In this document: one piece after another, positions 33,626-45,057 of the stretch
How the letters are laid out: each line of letters begins with the position of its first letter
How positions within the stretch are numbered: the stretch's first letter is position 1
DNA from: Aquarana catesbeiana
Taxonomy: Eukaryota; Chordata; Amphibia; Anura; Ranidae
Direction of reading: 5' to 3'
DNA: 64,000 bases
NCBI RefSeq assembly: GCF_042186555.1
Contig: NC_133325.1
Span: 295,712,263 to 295,776,262 of the forward strand
The notes under the pieces: generated by a model
Seen by the model: only the letters and a program-made list of their open reading frames with translations
What the model was told of the DNA's origin: nothing
Database searches by the model: none
Program-made: the position numbers and the translations under genes

Positions 33626-34658
33626 TTAAATCAATTTAGATTAAATTAAATGAGATCAGATCGAATTAGATTGAGAGACTGTTACGGCAATCTGGGTACA
33701 GTATACATCTTGAATAGTTGTCTCAAAAAATGTTACAGATAAGTGTCACCGTTATAGTCCCAAAAAGCCATCATATATGTGTGTAAATGGCAATGAATAT
33801 TAATAGTAAAAAGTTTCCTTCCACTTATAGTACATAAGGAAACCCAGCTATGATTGACTCTAAATAGTTATGCTATGCTGTTGTAACAGAGTATGTGTAG
33901 TATGTAAACCACCAGGACTATCAGAAGGGTTACTTTGTAAGTATATAGACCAGTATTGGAAAAGCAAACTACAAAAAACGGAAAAACAAAAGCCAACTCT
34001 ATCTTCCAGTGAGATCTAAACGACCTTGTCGCTTTATAAATCTCAAATGAACAGAGTCTCCCTCCGCTTGCTGAAAAATTAAAACAACGGTCATATGCCC
34101 TACAGCCATCACAAGCTCACAACTATGTAATCTGTGAAATTATAAAGGACTTAGCCCTCTATATAGCTCAAAATATCCACAGTGCTATAATACTGCTTCT
34201 GAAAGCAGAAAAATCCACAACCCAAAAATTGTAAAATGCCACGGAGGGGGTCTATAAATTGTGAATCTTAGATGAACAAAGTTTCCCTCCGCTTGCTAAA
34301 AGAGTGGAAACCACAAATTATATATATTACATTCATTACACATTTCAATAATATAATTCCAAAGCTGCTGCAAACCTGAACAGAGTCTCCTTCCGCTTGC
34401 TGAAAAAAAGATTGGAAGCCGCGCATTATATGTCTCCCATCCATTCCAAATTTCCAAAAGCATAGTTCCAGAACTGCTAGAAAAGCTTTGAGTAGTCTGT
34501 CTATATCTACGTATTAATGTAAAAGTGCCAGACATGAACGGGGAATGGAGAAAACCAATATTTACATATATAATGGGCTGTAAAATGTATATCCCTCCCC
34601 ATACGTCTAATATCCAAATTAAAACCGGCCATAAATTAAAGAAGCCATTAGTATCGTG
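33626..34658. repeat. Left inverted arm of PLE (main part)
   Basis: An inverted copy of 36300-37370 at high identity, continuing the part at 21847-22011. It holds three spaced repeats of a CTCCCTCCGCTTGCTGAAAA-type motif at about 34050, 34285 and 34390. No coding sequence. Confidence 0.85.
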
Positions 34659-34987
34659 TCTCTAGAGCGACACATACTGCCTCCAGAGACAAAGAGACAA
34701 ACACACCTCTATGATAACATAAAAACATAATATAACATCAAGAGAAAATAAGAGAAATGCATTTCTATGATGACATGACGCTGCCTTGAGGGAAAGAGAT
34801 CAGTAGATATCCATACTAGCATAGCACTGCCTCCAAACAGAACAGGATCAATGCCTTTCTATAACCATTTCATGCATTAAAAAATTTCAGTAGCAAGAAA
34901 TAGAAATTGTGAAACTATCAAAAACCAATGTTCTAACTAATAATTAGATTAGAGTATAATTATCATACAGTATAGATATTATGGGGT

Positions 34988-36299
34988 TTATTGGTAGAAG
35001 TGGGACACATCCCATTCAAAGTTAAGACCGGACCTAGTGTTCAAAATATAGATCCATCGAACCTCACGTTTACATAATAAATTAAATTTGTCACCACCTC
35101 TCGGTGGTCTCAAGATTTTATCAATGGCTTGGATGACTAAACTAGAGGTGTCCTTATTATGGAACTCATTCCAGTGCCGCGCAACACTTGTATTATGGTT
35201 TTTCTCTATATCATAGAGATGATCATATAATTGATCTTTTAATCTGCGAAGAATAGTTCTTCCCACATACTCTATAAAACAAGCAGTGCAGGTTATGGCA
35301 TAAATCACGGGTATTGCAATTAGCAAATGAGAGAATTTTATGAGATTTACCTGTAGATGAGGACACAATTGCATCTCCACCCTTGATGAATGGGCAGTAG
35401 GTGCAATTATGCCCCCCACATCTGAATGTGCCTTTAAAAGATAACCAATTATTCATATTTGTTTTACTTGAAAAAAGGCTAGGTAACAACAGATTTCCCA
35501 GGGATGGAGCCTTTCTAGACACGGTACGTATCCCACCAGCCAAAATTTGTGAATAGATGGGATCGTGTGACAGAACGGGAAGATATTTCTTAAAGCGGGG
35601 GTCCACCTATCTATCGTTTTTTTTTTTTGGAGTTCATTCACAAACTTTTCTTCTCATGATTATCTACTCACATGTTCTGTGTAATAAGTCCGCCTGTGTC
35701 CGATTTCGTTGTAAAGAATAACTTATAAAATTCACTGAAGGCGGTTTCCATCTTCATTGAGGGCATTTGAAGCCCACAAGCATGTATTTCCTGGATGCGG
35801 TGAATGCTGTGCTCCCAGCATTCACCGAGATGTTGTGATGATGCTGTTGCACAATGCATGCTGGGAAGCCTGAGACTAGCTCCCAGGGGACTGTGGGAGG
35901 TCTGGGAGAGGCTAGAAACACGCCTACTCCCATGGGAGGAAAACCAGGAAGTGCTAAGAAGATTAGAAAAAAAAAGGTAATTACAGCGATTTAAATTTTT
36001 TTACACAGCATGTCAGCATCTAGGCAAGGAAGAGAATGCATAGAGATAATGTTCAAAATTTGGGTGGAACCCCGCTTTAACTATTTTACCTATTTTCTCA
36101 TATTCAAGACTGTATGGAGTAGAGAAGGTAGGACTGCCATGAGTCCTGCCCCTTTCAAACATTGCTGTATTCTTCTTTATGGATTTTTCCTCAAGTAGTT
36201 TCTCTCTAGATGTCTCAGATGCTATGGACAAACCCCTGTTGACCATGGGCTCAGAATATCCTCTCTCCTTGAATCTAGAGACCATTTTGGTACCGCACG
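34988..36299 (-). pseudogene. PLE C-terminal RT region and GIY-YIG endonuclease, split by MITE
   Basis: The coding strand runs from 36299 (VSRFKERGYSEPMVNRGLS, the region after the RT thumb in PLE proteins) to the MITE at 36076. It resumes at 35593, where removal of the MITE and one TTAA restores the frame (IVK joined to KYLPVLSHDP). Downstream are a cysteine pair (CGGHNCTYCPF) and the GIY-YIG-like core (IYAITCTACFIEYVGRTILR, with IY and YVGRT). A frameshift lies near 35290. The catalytic RT palm is absent, so this is a 5'-truncated copy. Confidence 0.75.
35594..36076. mobile_element. TTAA (piggyBac-type) MITE, unoccupied copy
   Basis: TTAA (35590-35593) + AGCGGGGGTCCACC at the left and GGTGGAACCCCGCT + TTAA (36077-36080) at the right give 14-bp inverted termini and a TTAA duplication. 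It interrupts the PLE coding frame without loss of bases. It carries GGTAATTACAGCGAT at 35975-35989, the site filled by the Tx1 pair in the sister copy, here uninterrupted. Non-coding. Confidence 0.9.
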
Positions 36300-37536
36300 A
36301 TTACACGATACTAATGGCTTCTTTGATTTAAGGCCGGTTTTAATTCGGATATTAGACGTATGGGGTGGGATATACATTTTACAGCCCATTATATATGTAA
36401 ATATCGGTTTTCTCCATTCCCCGTTCATGTCTGGCACTTTTATAATAATACGTAGATATAGACAGACTACTCAAAGCTTTTTTAGTAGTTCTGGAACTAT
36501 GCTTTTGGAAATTTGGAATGGATGGGAGACATATAATGCGCGACTTCTATTTTTCAGCAAGCAGAGGGAGATTCTGTTCAGGTTTGCAGCAGCTTTGGAA
36601 TGATATTATTGAAATGTGTAATGAATGTAATATATATAATTTGTGGTTTCCACTCTTTTAGCAAGCGGAGGGAAACTTTGTTCATCTAAGATTCACAATT
36701 TATAGACCCCTCCGTGGCATTTTACAATTTTTGGGTTGTGGATTTTTCTACTTTCAGAGGCAGTATTGTAGCACTGTGGATACGTGCCATCGATAGCTAT
36801 TTTGAGCTATATAGAGGGCTAAGTCCTTTATAATTTCACAGATTACATAGTTGTGAGCTTGTGATGGCTATAGGGCATATGACCGTTGTTTTAATTTTTC
36901 AGCAAGCGGAGGGAGACTCTGTTCATTTGAGATTTATAAAGCGACAGGGTCGTTTAGATCTCACTGGAAGATAGAGTTGGCTTTTGTTTTTCTGTTTTTT
37001 GTAGTTTGTTTTTCCAATACTGGTCTATATACTTACAAATAACCCTTCTGATAGTCCTGGTTTACATACTACACATACTCTGTTACAACAGCATAGCATA
37101 ACTATTTAGAGTCAATCATAGCTGGGTTTCCTTATGGACTATAATAAATGGAAGGAAACTTTTTACTATTAATATTATTCATTGCCATTTACACACATAT
37201 ATGATGGCTTTTTGGGACTATAACGGTGACACTTCCCAAATATAACGGTGATACTTATCTGTAACATTTTTTGAGACAACTATTCAAGATGTATACTGTA
37301 CCCAGATTGCCTTAACAGTCTCTCAATCTAATTCGATCTGATCTAATTTAATTTAATCTAAATTGATTTAATATACCTATAACTGAATGTTTCTTCCACT
37401 GCATACTTTTATCATACCCTACTTTGCTACCTTTGTATGAGTTATTTTACTAATATCTATGCGGGATATTCTATATAACCACACTTTATTTACAGGTGGT
37501 TTCTCTTAAGCCTTTTTAAGCTCCGCAAATGTTTTT
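36300..37536. repeat. Right inverted arm of PLE, uninterrupted
   Basis: 1.24 kb inverted copy of 34658-33626 plus 22011-21847. It reads straight through the position where the left arm carries the MITE and the Tx1 copies (about 37370), giving a pre-insertion reference. Confidence 0.85.
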
Positions 37537-37761
37537 GAACTGCCTCTAAGATGATCAAGTTTAATGTGAATATATTATATGCATCTTTTTCCATAGGTGT
37601 TTCTCACTGTTGGGATGTTTTTGGTCTATGTGATGTTCCACAAGTGTGTCCTTTTAATTGATAATTGTTCATTGATTTAATTGATTGTTTTACCACCAGC
37701 TTTTCATTGGTGGTTTTTATTCTTCTGTTCTATTTAGCTGTGACTACACTCATTCACACTT

Positions 37762-37803
37762 TAGCTATGAGTAAGCATCTTTGTATGTGAAACGCGTTAG
37801 CTA
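37762..37803 (+). ncRNA. Hammerhead-like ribozyme motif of PLE, variant core
   Basis: Stem I TAGCT (37762-37766) pairs with AGCTA (37799-37803). ATGAG replaces the usual CUGAUGAG, the short stem II is GCAT with ATGT (37774-37777, 37785-37788), GAAAC lies at 37789-37793, and GCGTT precedes stem I. The same arrangement occurs at 61173-61216. The core is abbreviated, so catalytic activity is uncertain. The motif is antisense to the PLE coding strand, as expected for an inverted terminal copy. Confidence 0.6.
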
Positions 37804-37917
37804 TTGCTATTTTCTGATCGTATCTGATGACTTTTGTTAGATTTTAACAATTTTTTTGAAATAAAGATGACCGTGTTCAGAGTGCAGCAGTCCGGGATTT
37901 CCTTGCTACCCTTAAAT

Positions 37918-38804
37918 CATAAGTTTGAATTATAACTTGTCTAATCCACTTAGCAACAGTGGATTTCGACGCTGCCTGTCCTTTCTTAGGACCCTCTGGC
38001 AGAATAATTAAGACATCAGTCTTACGAATCTGAGCAGTTTCTTTAAATAGATTTTCACTGCTCTCACTACTTCAAGACAATGTAATGACTTTTCTTCCCT
38101 GGAAAATGGTTTTGGGAAAAACGATGGCAAGACAATATCTTTATTCAGATGAAAGCCTGAAACCGCTTTTGGCAAAAAGCCTAGACAAGGGCGTAACACC
38201 ACTCTGTCCTCATGAATAATCAAATATGGCTCTTTACAGGAAAGAGCAGCCAATTCTGAAACCCTCCTTGCTGAGGATATAGCAACCAAAAATATCAGCT
38301 TCCTAGTCAGAAGGACTAAGGGAATATGCTGTAATGGTTCAAATGGCTGTTTTTGTAACACTGGCAAAACTAAATTCAAGTCCCAAGGGGTTAAAGGTGA
38401 TTTAACTGGCGGATCAATCCGCATCACCCCTCGCATAAAACCCCAGACTAAGGAATGCGTAGCAAGCGGTCTTTGATATAAAACTGATAAGGCTGAGACT
38501 TGGCCCTTAATAGTACTTAGGGCCAACTTCATTTCTACGCCCAATTGTAGAAAGGCAAGGATTCCGCCTATAATATATCTCCGAGGGTGCCAACCCTTGG
38601 ATTCACACCAGGAAACATACGTTTTCCAAACTCTATAATGTATAGCTCTAGAAGCTGGTTTCCTTGCATTGATTAAAGTTGAGAAAACTGACCTGGAAAG
38701 CCCACGTTTCTTCATAATGTGGGTTTCAATAGCCAAGCTGTTAAATTTTGCGTTCGTAAAGTAGGATGGCAGGTCTGGCCTTAGTGGGAGAGGCCAAGGA
38801 CCCA
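37918..38804 (-). pseudogene. DIRS tyrosine recombinase, C-terminus missing
   Basis: The frame from 38804 reads VGPWPLPLRPDLPSYF, then SRAIHYRVWKTYVSWCESK (the core-binding domain) and LIFLVAISSARRVSELAAL, which holds the first catalytic arginine. After a frameshift near 38010 it continues to GQAASKSTVAKWIRQVI and ends abruptly at 37918, where the PLE begins. The H-x-x-R box and tyrosine that complete the active site are not found nearby. The N-terminal side joins directly to the RNase H segment at 50935 once the L1 and one copy of its target duplication are removed. The enzyme integrates the circular DIRS cDNA. Confidence 0.85.
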
Positions 38805-39166
38805 CCACTGCCATCTTTTTTTTTTTTTTTTAATCAAAACTTGTTTATTAATAAATTGCTCATACATACAAACATTGCAGTATGAGAATAAGCTAGTACA
38901 TACAAACATATCTTTCTTTGATCATCCATATTATCCGAGCAATAACAGAATATAGTGCAAATGGTGAATTTTCTCTTTTACCTCCCCTAACCCCAAACAT
39001 AAAACATTAACCAGCACTTTTGACCCATTATCATAGAACAGCACTAGTAATTTCTTCAGCCAACGGATAAGACATTAGGACAGAGTCTAGTGCATAACCT
39101 ATAAACATAATTCAACCTGTGTTTCCTACCTCTATCTCTCCCCCTCCCCACATCAACTGTCAACCT

Positions 39167-41235
39167 TTACAGAAGGAGCCTGTCTAATACCAGTTGTGGA
39201 GGGGCAAGGCTAGGGTCATCCAGCCATCGCTGCCAGATTAATTCAAATTGCTTCCCAGCCTTTCTGTGGCTGTAGGCCAAGCGCTCCCTGTGAAGTAGAG
39301 AATTTACATAAACAATCCACTGTTTTCCCATGAGGACCGTGGGTGCCATCCAGTACCTTGCTATAAGTTTCCTGGCTAGATACAGCAACCTAATGATCAT
39401 ATGGTACATTCCTTTCAGATACATTTCCTCATCAATTGCCACGAGCAAGCACTCCAGGGGGTTCAGGGAAACAGGAACCTGAGTTAGTCTGGAGATGCAT
39501 TGAGATACCTCCACCCAATATTGGTGGAGTTTCGGGCACCTCCAGAGTAAATGTATGAAGTTCCCCTGATGTACTTTGCATTTCGGGCACAGGGGAGAGT
39601 CTCTACCCCCCCCCCCCCCGGCTATTGCGCTGTACTGGTGTTCTATATGCTCTGTGTAACATAAATAATTGACAGTTTATGAGAGGTTGAAACAGATACC
39701 GCAGGTATTGACTCCAGGGCCATGTCCCATTGATCCCCATCTATACTTCCAATATCTTTGAATGAGGCATGATCCTGGACAGAGGACAGCAATTCAGCAT
39801 ATATCCTGGATATAAGTCCCTTCCGGGTCTCAGCCCGTAGGACATCCATCAGCAGAGGAGATGATGATACCTCTAAAGAGTGGGTCTGTTCACACAATTT
39901 CAGTGCCATCACTTCATAGAGCTGTGGGAAAAATCATATCCCCCTTTCTTTTCAGGGGGAGAACCCCTGTATTTCCTGTAGTTCTGGATATCTAGGACTA
40001 TTCCATAATGGGGTAAAGGGTAATGGGCTTTTAAGTGCTTTAGCTTTCAGAAATTCCTGCCACACTTTCCTAAGGAGACCGCTTGTGGGGGTTGAGTGTG
40101 GTATACTAAGCAGGTCCATTTCCATATGGGAGGCTGCTTTCAATGTGGGATTGGACATTGTGACCAGGTTAATTATGGGGTCGTCTCCTGCATCCTCTCC
40201 CCACTCTGCCAACTGTTGGATTTGTGAGGCTATGAAATACAGTTTAGGATGTGGTAGAGCTAATCCTCCTTTATATTTACCATATTGTAGGGTAGTTAAG
40301 ATAATCCTAGCTTTTTTCTTCTTCAAAATCAGATCTCGCATTAAGGAATCAATACGTTTAAACCATTTGTTTGAAATCCACATAGGTGAATTGTGGAACA
40401 CGTATAAGAGTTGCGGAGCCCACACCATTTTTATTAGGTTCACTCGTCCCACCACTGACAAGGGAAGCTTGCACCAACTATTACATTTAGCCTTCTGCAT
40501 ATCTAGTAGCGGGCCCAAGTTCAATCTAAGGTAATCTGCCGGATCTGGGGATACCACTACCCCCAGGTATTTAAAGCTGTGCGCAATGTCGATCTGATTT
40601 GCTCTTGCTGGCAAGGGTGCCGCCAGGGGATCAATGGGCATCAAAATTGAGTTGGACCAATTTATGGTAAAGCCCGAAAATCCACCAAAATCAGTTATAA
40701 TCCCCATCACTGTCTGCAGAGAATCAGCAGTGTCGCCCAAATAAATAAGTGCGTCGTCCGCATACAGGGATATTTCATCTTCCAGTGAGCCTCTGCAAAA
40801 CCCTACAACCTCTGGTGCATTACGGATCAAAATGGCTAGAGGCTCTACTGCCCAAACAGCAATGGGGATAATGGGCACCCCTGCCGGGTGCCTCTATGAA
40901 GATCAAAGAAGGAGGATAAGTTGTTATTGATAAGGAGTCTAGCTCTGGGCCCTGAGTACAACACCTTCACCCAAGCGATAAATTGGCTCCCTAGACCAAA
41001 CCTTGCCAGGATTTCCAAGAGGTAGGGCCACTCCACGCTGTCAAAAGCCTTTGCAGCATCTAGTGACAGAATGGCCCTACCCCCAGGATTATCTACCGGC
41101 ACCTGCAGGTTCATAAACAGATGCTGAATATTATTGGCCGTAGATCGAGTAGGAATAAACCGGGATTGATCACGATGGACCAATCCACCTATCACTCGAG
41201 ATAGTCTGGTTGCCAGAACTCGTGCCAGCAGCGTA
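39167..41235 (-). pseudogene. L1 ORF2, reverse transcriptase and C-terminal region
   Basis: From 41235 the frame reads LLARVLATRLSRVIGGLVHR, then DQSRFIPTRSTANN, LSLDAAKAFDSVEWPYLLE (first palm aspartate) and RGTRQGCPLSPLLF. A frameshift near 40860 leads into 40878-39952 with SLYADDALIYL (catalytic aspartate pair) and the thumb. Further short in-frame pieces at 39912-39643 and 39514-39167 cover the C-terminal domain. The upstream half lies beyond the MITE at 41236-41988. Confidence 0.85.
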
Positions 41236-41988
41236 GCCTCCATGACGGTATTCCCGAGTGTGGCTTGGGGTTAAATTTCAGCACCATTAGCGGTAACCCC
41301 GAGCCACACTCGGGATTGCATTGTGGGATCCTGGTGAGGTATACTTACCTTGTCCCCAGGATCCTGCGATTTCCCCCCGCGGTGTCTGCGGGCTCTGTCC
41401 TCCTCCCGAAGCCGAAGCCTCTCTGTGCCAGGCTCTGTTCCCTGCGTGTGTCGCCACACACGGGGGCGGAGCCTGGCAGCAAATTCAAAAATTGTAAAAA
41501 TCATAACACATACAGTACTGGAATCTTACAGATTCCAGTACTCTATGAAATCATTTCACATCCCTTTTGTCCCCAATGCTTTGTCCAATGCCCTGCATGC
41601 AGTTTTATATTATATATACTGTTCTTTCTGCCTGGAAACTTGAGATTGTCCATAGCAACCAAAAAGTATCCCTTTACATCAAAAGTGGCTTTAGACCAGC
41701 TAGAAAACAGCGATAGTAAATCAGAACGCTTGCAGAATTGAGCGATAGTGAATCGTGGGGAAATTTATTTTATTATTATTATTATTTTTAATTATTTATT
41801 ATATTATAATTTATGATTTTGTGTTTCAAACTTCATCATACCCGGGATATCTACTAGACTCTTGGTGGACAGATTTAAGTGTGTTATTAAGAATTACAGG
41901 CCTACAATATAAAACGCCAAATTCCCATGCAAAATAATAGTACCGCTTTCAGCACCTAAAATCCGACATAATCATACAGCCAGGGAGG
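41236..41988. mobile_element. TTAA-type MITE with CCTCCCTGG termini
   Basis: The right end AGCCAGGGAGG is followed by TTAA (41989-41992). The left end CCTCCATGACGG follows GTAG (41232-41235), a decayed TTAA. In the L1 reading frame, LLNADV on one side and LLARVLATRL on the other rejoin when the element and one TTAA are removed. A 5' hairpin (CCCGAGTGTGGCT / AGCCACACTCGGG, 41252-41310) and an AT-rich right part characterise it. Non-coding. Confidence 0.8.
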
Positions 41989-43540
41989 TTAACATCCGCA
42001 TTCAGTAAAGAAATCGGGCGGTATGAGTCCGGCAGAAGCTTATCTTTACCAGGCTTGGGAATTACCACTATAGTGGCCTCCTGCATGCCATCGGCTAGGC
42101 TGCCCATCCCGATAGCCTCAGTGAGAGCCCTTAACAGTGGTGGGAGAAGGACCCCACCGTAACGAGCATACACCTCAGCTGGTATGCCGTCCGAGCCCGG
42201 TGATTTGTGATGTGGTGCCTCCTCTAAAGCATCTGTCAACTCTGTCAGGGTTATTGGTGAGTTTAATGCATCCCTGTCAGCATCCGAAAGCTGGGGGAAG
42301 TGGCAAGATTGTAAAAATGTTAGTTCTGTGGGATCGTAACTAGTTTTGGAAGTATATAAGTCATTGTTTGCCCTGTAGCTGACTTAATGGCTGTAATTGT
42401 TGTAGAATCCCGTTGTTCCCTAGCTACTAAGGCCAGAAGACGTCCTGTATTTTCCCCCTCTTCGAAACATCCCTGTTGGAGAAAGCATCTCCTCTTCTCC
42501 GCTGCAGACATTGGAACTGAATTATACATAGATTGCGCTTCTGTCCATGCGTCATGATTGGATTGGGAGGGATCAGCGACTAGTGCCTGTTCTCTATTCA
42601 TCATTTCCTCTCTTACTCTGTCCTCCCATTCCCTAGATCTCTTCTTGATGCCTGTGATTTCTCTAATGAGGCTGCCCCTCAAGAATGCCTTGAGCGAATC
42701 CCAGACCACCGCTGCACTGGCAGACCGACTATTAAATTGCAGGAACACTCTCGAAGCACTCAAAACCCTATCCGGAGATGGAAACAAGGTCAGCCAAAAT
42801 GGATTCACTCTCCACAATGGACGGCTGGATGAAGCAGCAGTATCTAGCCGTACCCAAAAAGGAGAGTGATCAGATAGGAGACATGGCTCATATGCAGCGT
42901 CCCTCACCCTCTGAAATAATGAACCATTTCCCAGTCCCAAATCAATACGAGCGAGTCCACCATGCGTAGCCGAATAGCAGGAGTAGCATCTAACATCAGT
43001 ATGTCTTTCTCACCACACATCATGGAGCCCCGTTCTGAGAGCAAGGAAGCAAAGGCCGTCCTTCCTGTGGTGGATCTAGCCTGTCTAGGGGTCAAAGTCA
43101 ACCTGTCCAAATCACCCAGGGCCAACACCAGCACGTCCGGATATAAAGCCATGAACTGAGCTAAGCTCCTGAGTGGTGCCGCTGAGAATGGCGGAGGAAT
43201 ATATACTGCTGCAATAATACACATGAACCCATTTAGTTTACACAATATGAAAACATATTTGCCCTCTCTGTCAACCCGCTGCTGAATGCATTCAAATGAA
43301 ATAGTGGCAAAAATCAGTACACTAACCCCCCTGGAATAGGAGGAGTGTGTGGAATGGATTTGTATTGGGTATTTGCGTGATCGCAGCAGGCGGACAGAGT
43401 CGGACTGCAAGTGTGTCTCCTGGAGACAAATTAGCTGTGGTTGCAGCCTACTAAAATATTTAAATATCGCATTTCTCTTTACCCCGTCCCCCATGCTTCT
43501 TACATTCCATGACAGTAACAGCATTCCCGCAATAGCTATG
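41989..43540 (-). pseudogene. L1 ORF2, endonuclease and RT N-terminal region
   Basis: From the insertion point of the PLE the frame reads SNIAIAGMLLLSWNVRSMGD, then RLQPQLICLQETHLQ (endonuclease motifs). The GDLDRLTLTPRQAR region and a degraded LLSDHSPFWVRL motif follow across a frameshift near 42910. Positions 42239-41993 carry HKSPGSDGIPAEVY and SYRPISLLNADV, the RT fingers. The initial codons lie within the PLE terminal sequence, so the original start cannot be fixed. Confidence 0.8.
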
Positions 43541-43593
43541 TTTGAAGAGGGGGGTACCATCCAATTATGTCACAAGAGTTGCCGCCATCCCTG

Positions 43594-43950
43594 ATGTAAG
43601 GAGAAAAAGAAATAACCCCTCAGGAAATGGTGGGACTTTAAAGGCAACGGAGTAAATAAAAGCAATTTTATTGGTACAAATATACAAAAATATACAAAAA
43701 ATCTTCTACAGTCACATAGAATAATAATTTTAACAATAAAATCAGGAATATACTGATGAGCGGACCAAATGTGTATTCATGTAGTCTTCCACCTGAGCCT
43801 ACGCGTTTCGGGACTGCTAAAGGAGTCCCTTCATCAAGGGCAAATTGTAGGAGGATTTTACACTACATAACAAAATATGAAATAGCGTAATTAGAAAACG
43901 AATGCATTGTACATATTTTTCCTGCATCTAACATCATTCTGTGCATTATG
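43594..43950. repeat. PLE inverted arm, 3' side
   Basis: It runs from AAAAAGAAATAACCCCTCAGG to CTGTGCATTATGAC, inverted relative to 49937-50285 at about 97% identity by eye. Contains the sense-orientation hammerhead motif. Confidence 0.9.
43797..43841 (-). ncRNA. Hammerhead-like ribozyme motif in PLE 3' arm
   Basis: On the minus strand: GCC, core CTTGATGA, stem II GGGACT with AGTCCC, GAAA, CGCGTA, then GGC pairing with the first GCC. It is the inverted duplicate of 50048-50092. Stem III is reduced to the self-complementary CGCG, matching PLE hammerheads reported to cleave as dimers. It lies in the sense orientation relative to the PLE ORFs. Confidence 0.7.
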
Positions 43951-45057
43951 ACAAAAAAAAAAGGGAAACTCCATCAGAAGACACAATAAAAAGGCTCCCA
44001 TGATTGGGGGTTGCCAGAAAAATGACAGTACTGACAAAAGGATGGAGGACAGCATTACCTTATCTGAGGTGCTGTGTTGCAGTATATTGGATAGTTCAGA
44101 TTGTGCAGTCTCTAACCACCGCCGCCGAGCCGGACCGTGAAACCGACACGGCGTCCGGTGGTTAAATATAGAGGGGAAGGGGAAACACTTGGGGTGCTGA
44201 TTGGCGTCTGAGTTCCGCCAATCACACTGCTGCTCCAATCAAAATGTGGACACCATGGAAACCCCACAACGCCGATCCGCCTACGGACGCTGGGAGAGGG
44301 GATCCATGGCAACGCTGCGATGCCGCTCCATCCAGAGGGGAGGTGAAAACGAAAGCCCAGACAGCAGGGAAAAGGCATCCTGTGCAAAGGCGTTCCACCC
44401 AGTCAATTAGTATGCAGACAGGGCATACAACAACCCGAGCGCTACAGCCCAATCCACAAAGGGGGCCGCTTGAGAAAAACATTGTAACCTAAAATTTAAA
44501 AATATGTACGAAGGGGGGGGGTGGGTCAATAGAAGAAGGAGGAGCAACGGCGATAAGTAAGCACAACTACCTAAATGAAATGGCTACGGAGTCACCAATC
44601 ACATAGTACCCTCAGGTGATCACAAATCACATAGTACCCTCAGGAGGTCGCTGAATAGGCACCACCGGGGGGAGTGGGACCCTGGGCGGGAACTGCATGG
44701 CACCCCCCCACAGCGGACTGTGGGAGGGGTCATGCAGCAACCGCCCACCGACGCATAAAGGGGCGACCGGATCCGCAGTCATGGAAGGGCAGCCGTTGGC
44801 CGCCAACCACCCCGCGAGCATACTCCGGGCGCCCATGAAGAGGCCCCCCAAGGGACGGCAAATCCCGGGAGGCCCCCGTGCGGGACAAAGAGGGGCCAGA
44901 ACTGTGGTAGAAAAGTTATTCCCCGAGTAACACCGACAGTGTGCCTCAAGTGATGATAGAACCCGGATACACTAAGGTAAAAAAAAAAAAAAAAGGGGAA
45001 GAATAAAATATTAAAAGTAACCAAGAGGGACATAACAGCACCCTACAAATCAACACC
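43951..45057. other. PLE 3' untranslated region
   Basis: Non-coding 1.1 kb between the end of the GIY-YIG frame and the 3' arm. It is GC-rich at 44100-44480 and 44640-44930 and contains short incidental frames on both strands without recognisable domains. Confidence 0.6.

Larger units (their letters stand above)
21847..37917 (-). mobile_element. Penelope-like element with 1.2-kb inverted arms, carrying nested elements
   Basis: A PLE in minus orientation inserted in the DIRS recombinase gene at 37918. The body (34659-36299) keeps only the C-terminal end of the RT region and the GIY-YIG endonuclease. The right arm is 36300-37536. Its inverted copy is the left arm, split into 21847-22011 and 33626-34658 by a TTAA MITE. 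Arms contain three internal repeats of a GCAAGCGGAGGGA-type motif. Sequence 37537-37917, outside the paired arms, carries a hammerhead motif. The matching left-hand part is missing, so the left end is truncated. Confidence 0.75.

Noticed and set aside
38008..38814. Phage integrase or bacterial recombinase gene
   Set aside because: The tyrosine recombinase is contiguous with DIRS RNase H across the L1 target duplication, so it is a DIRS component.
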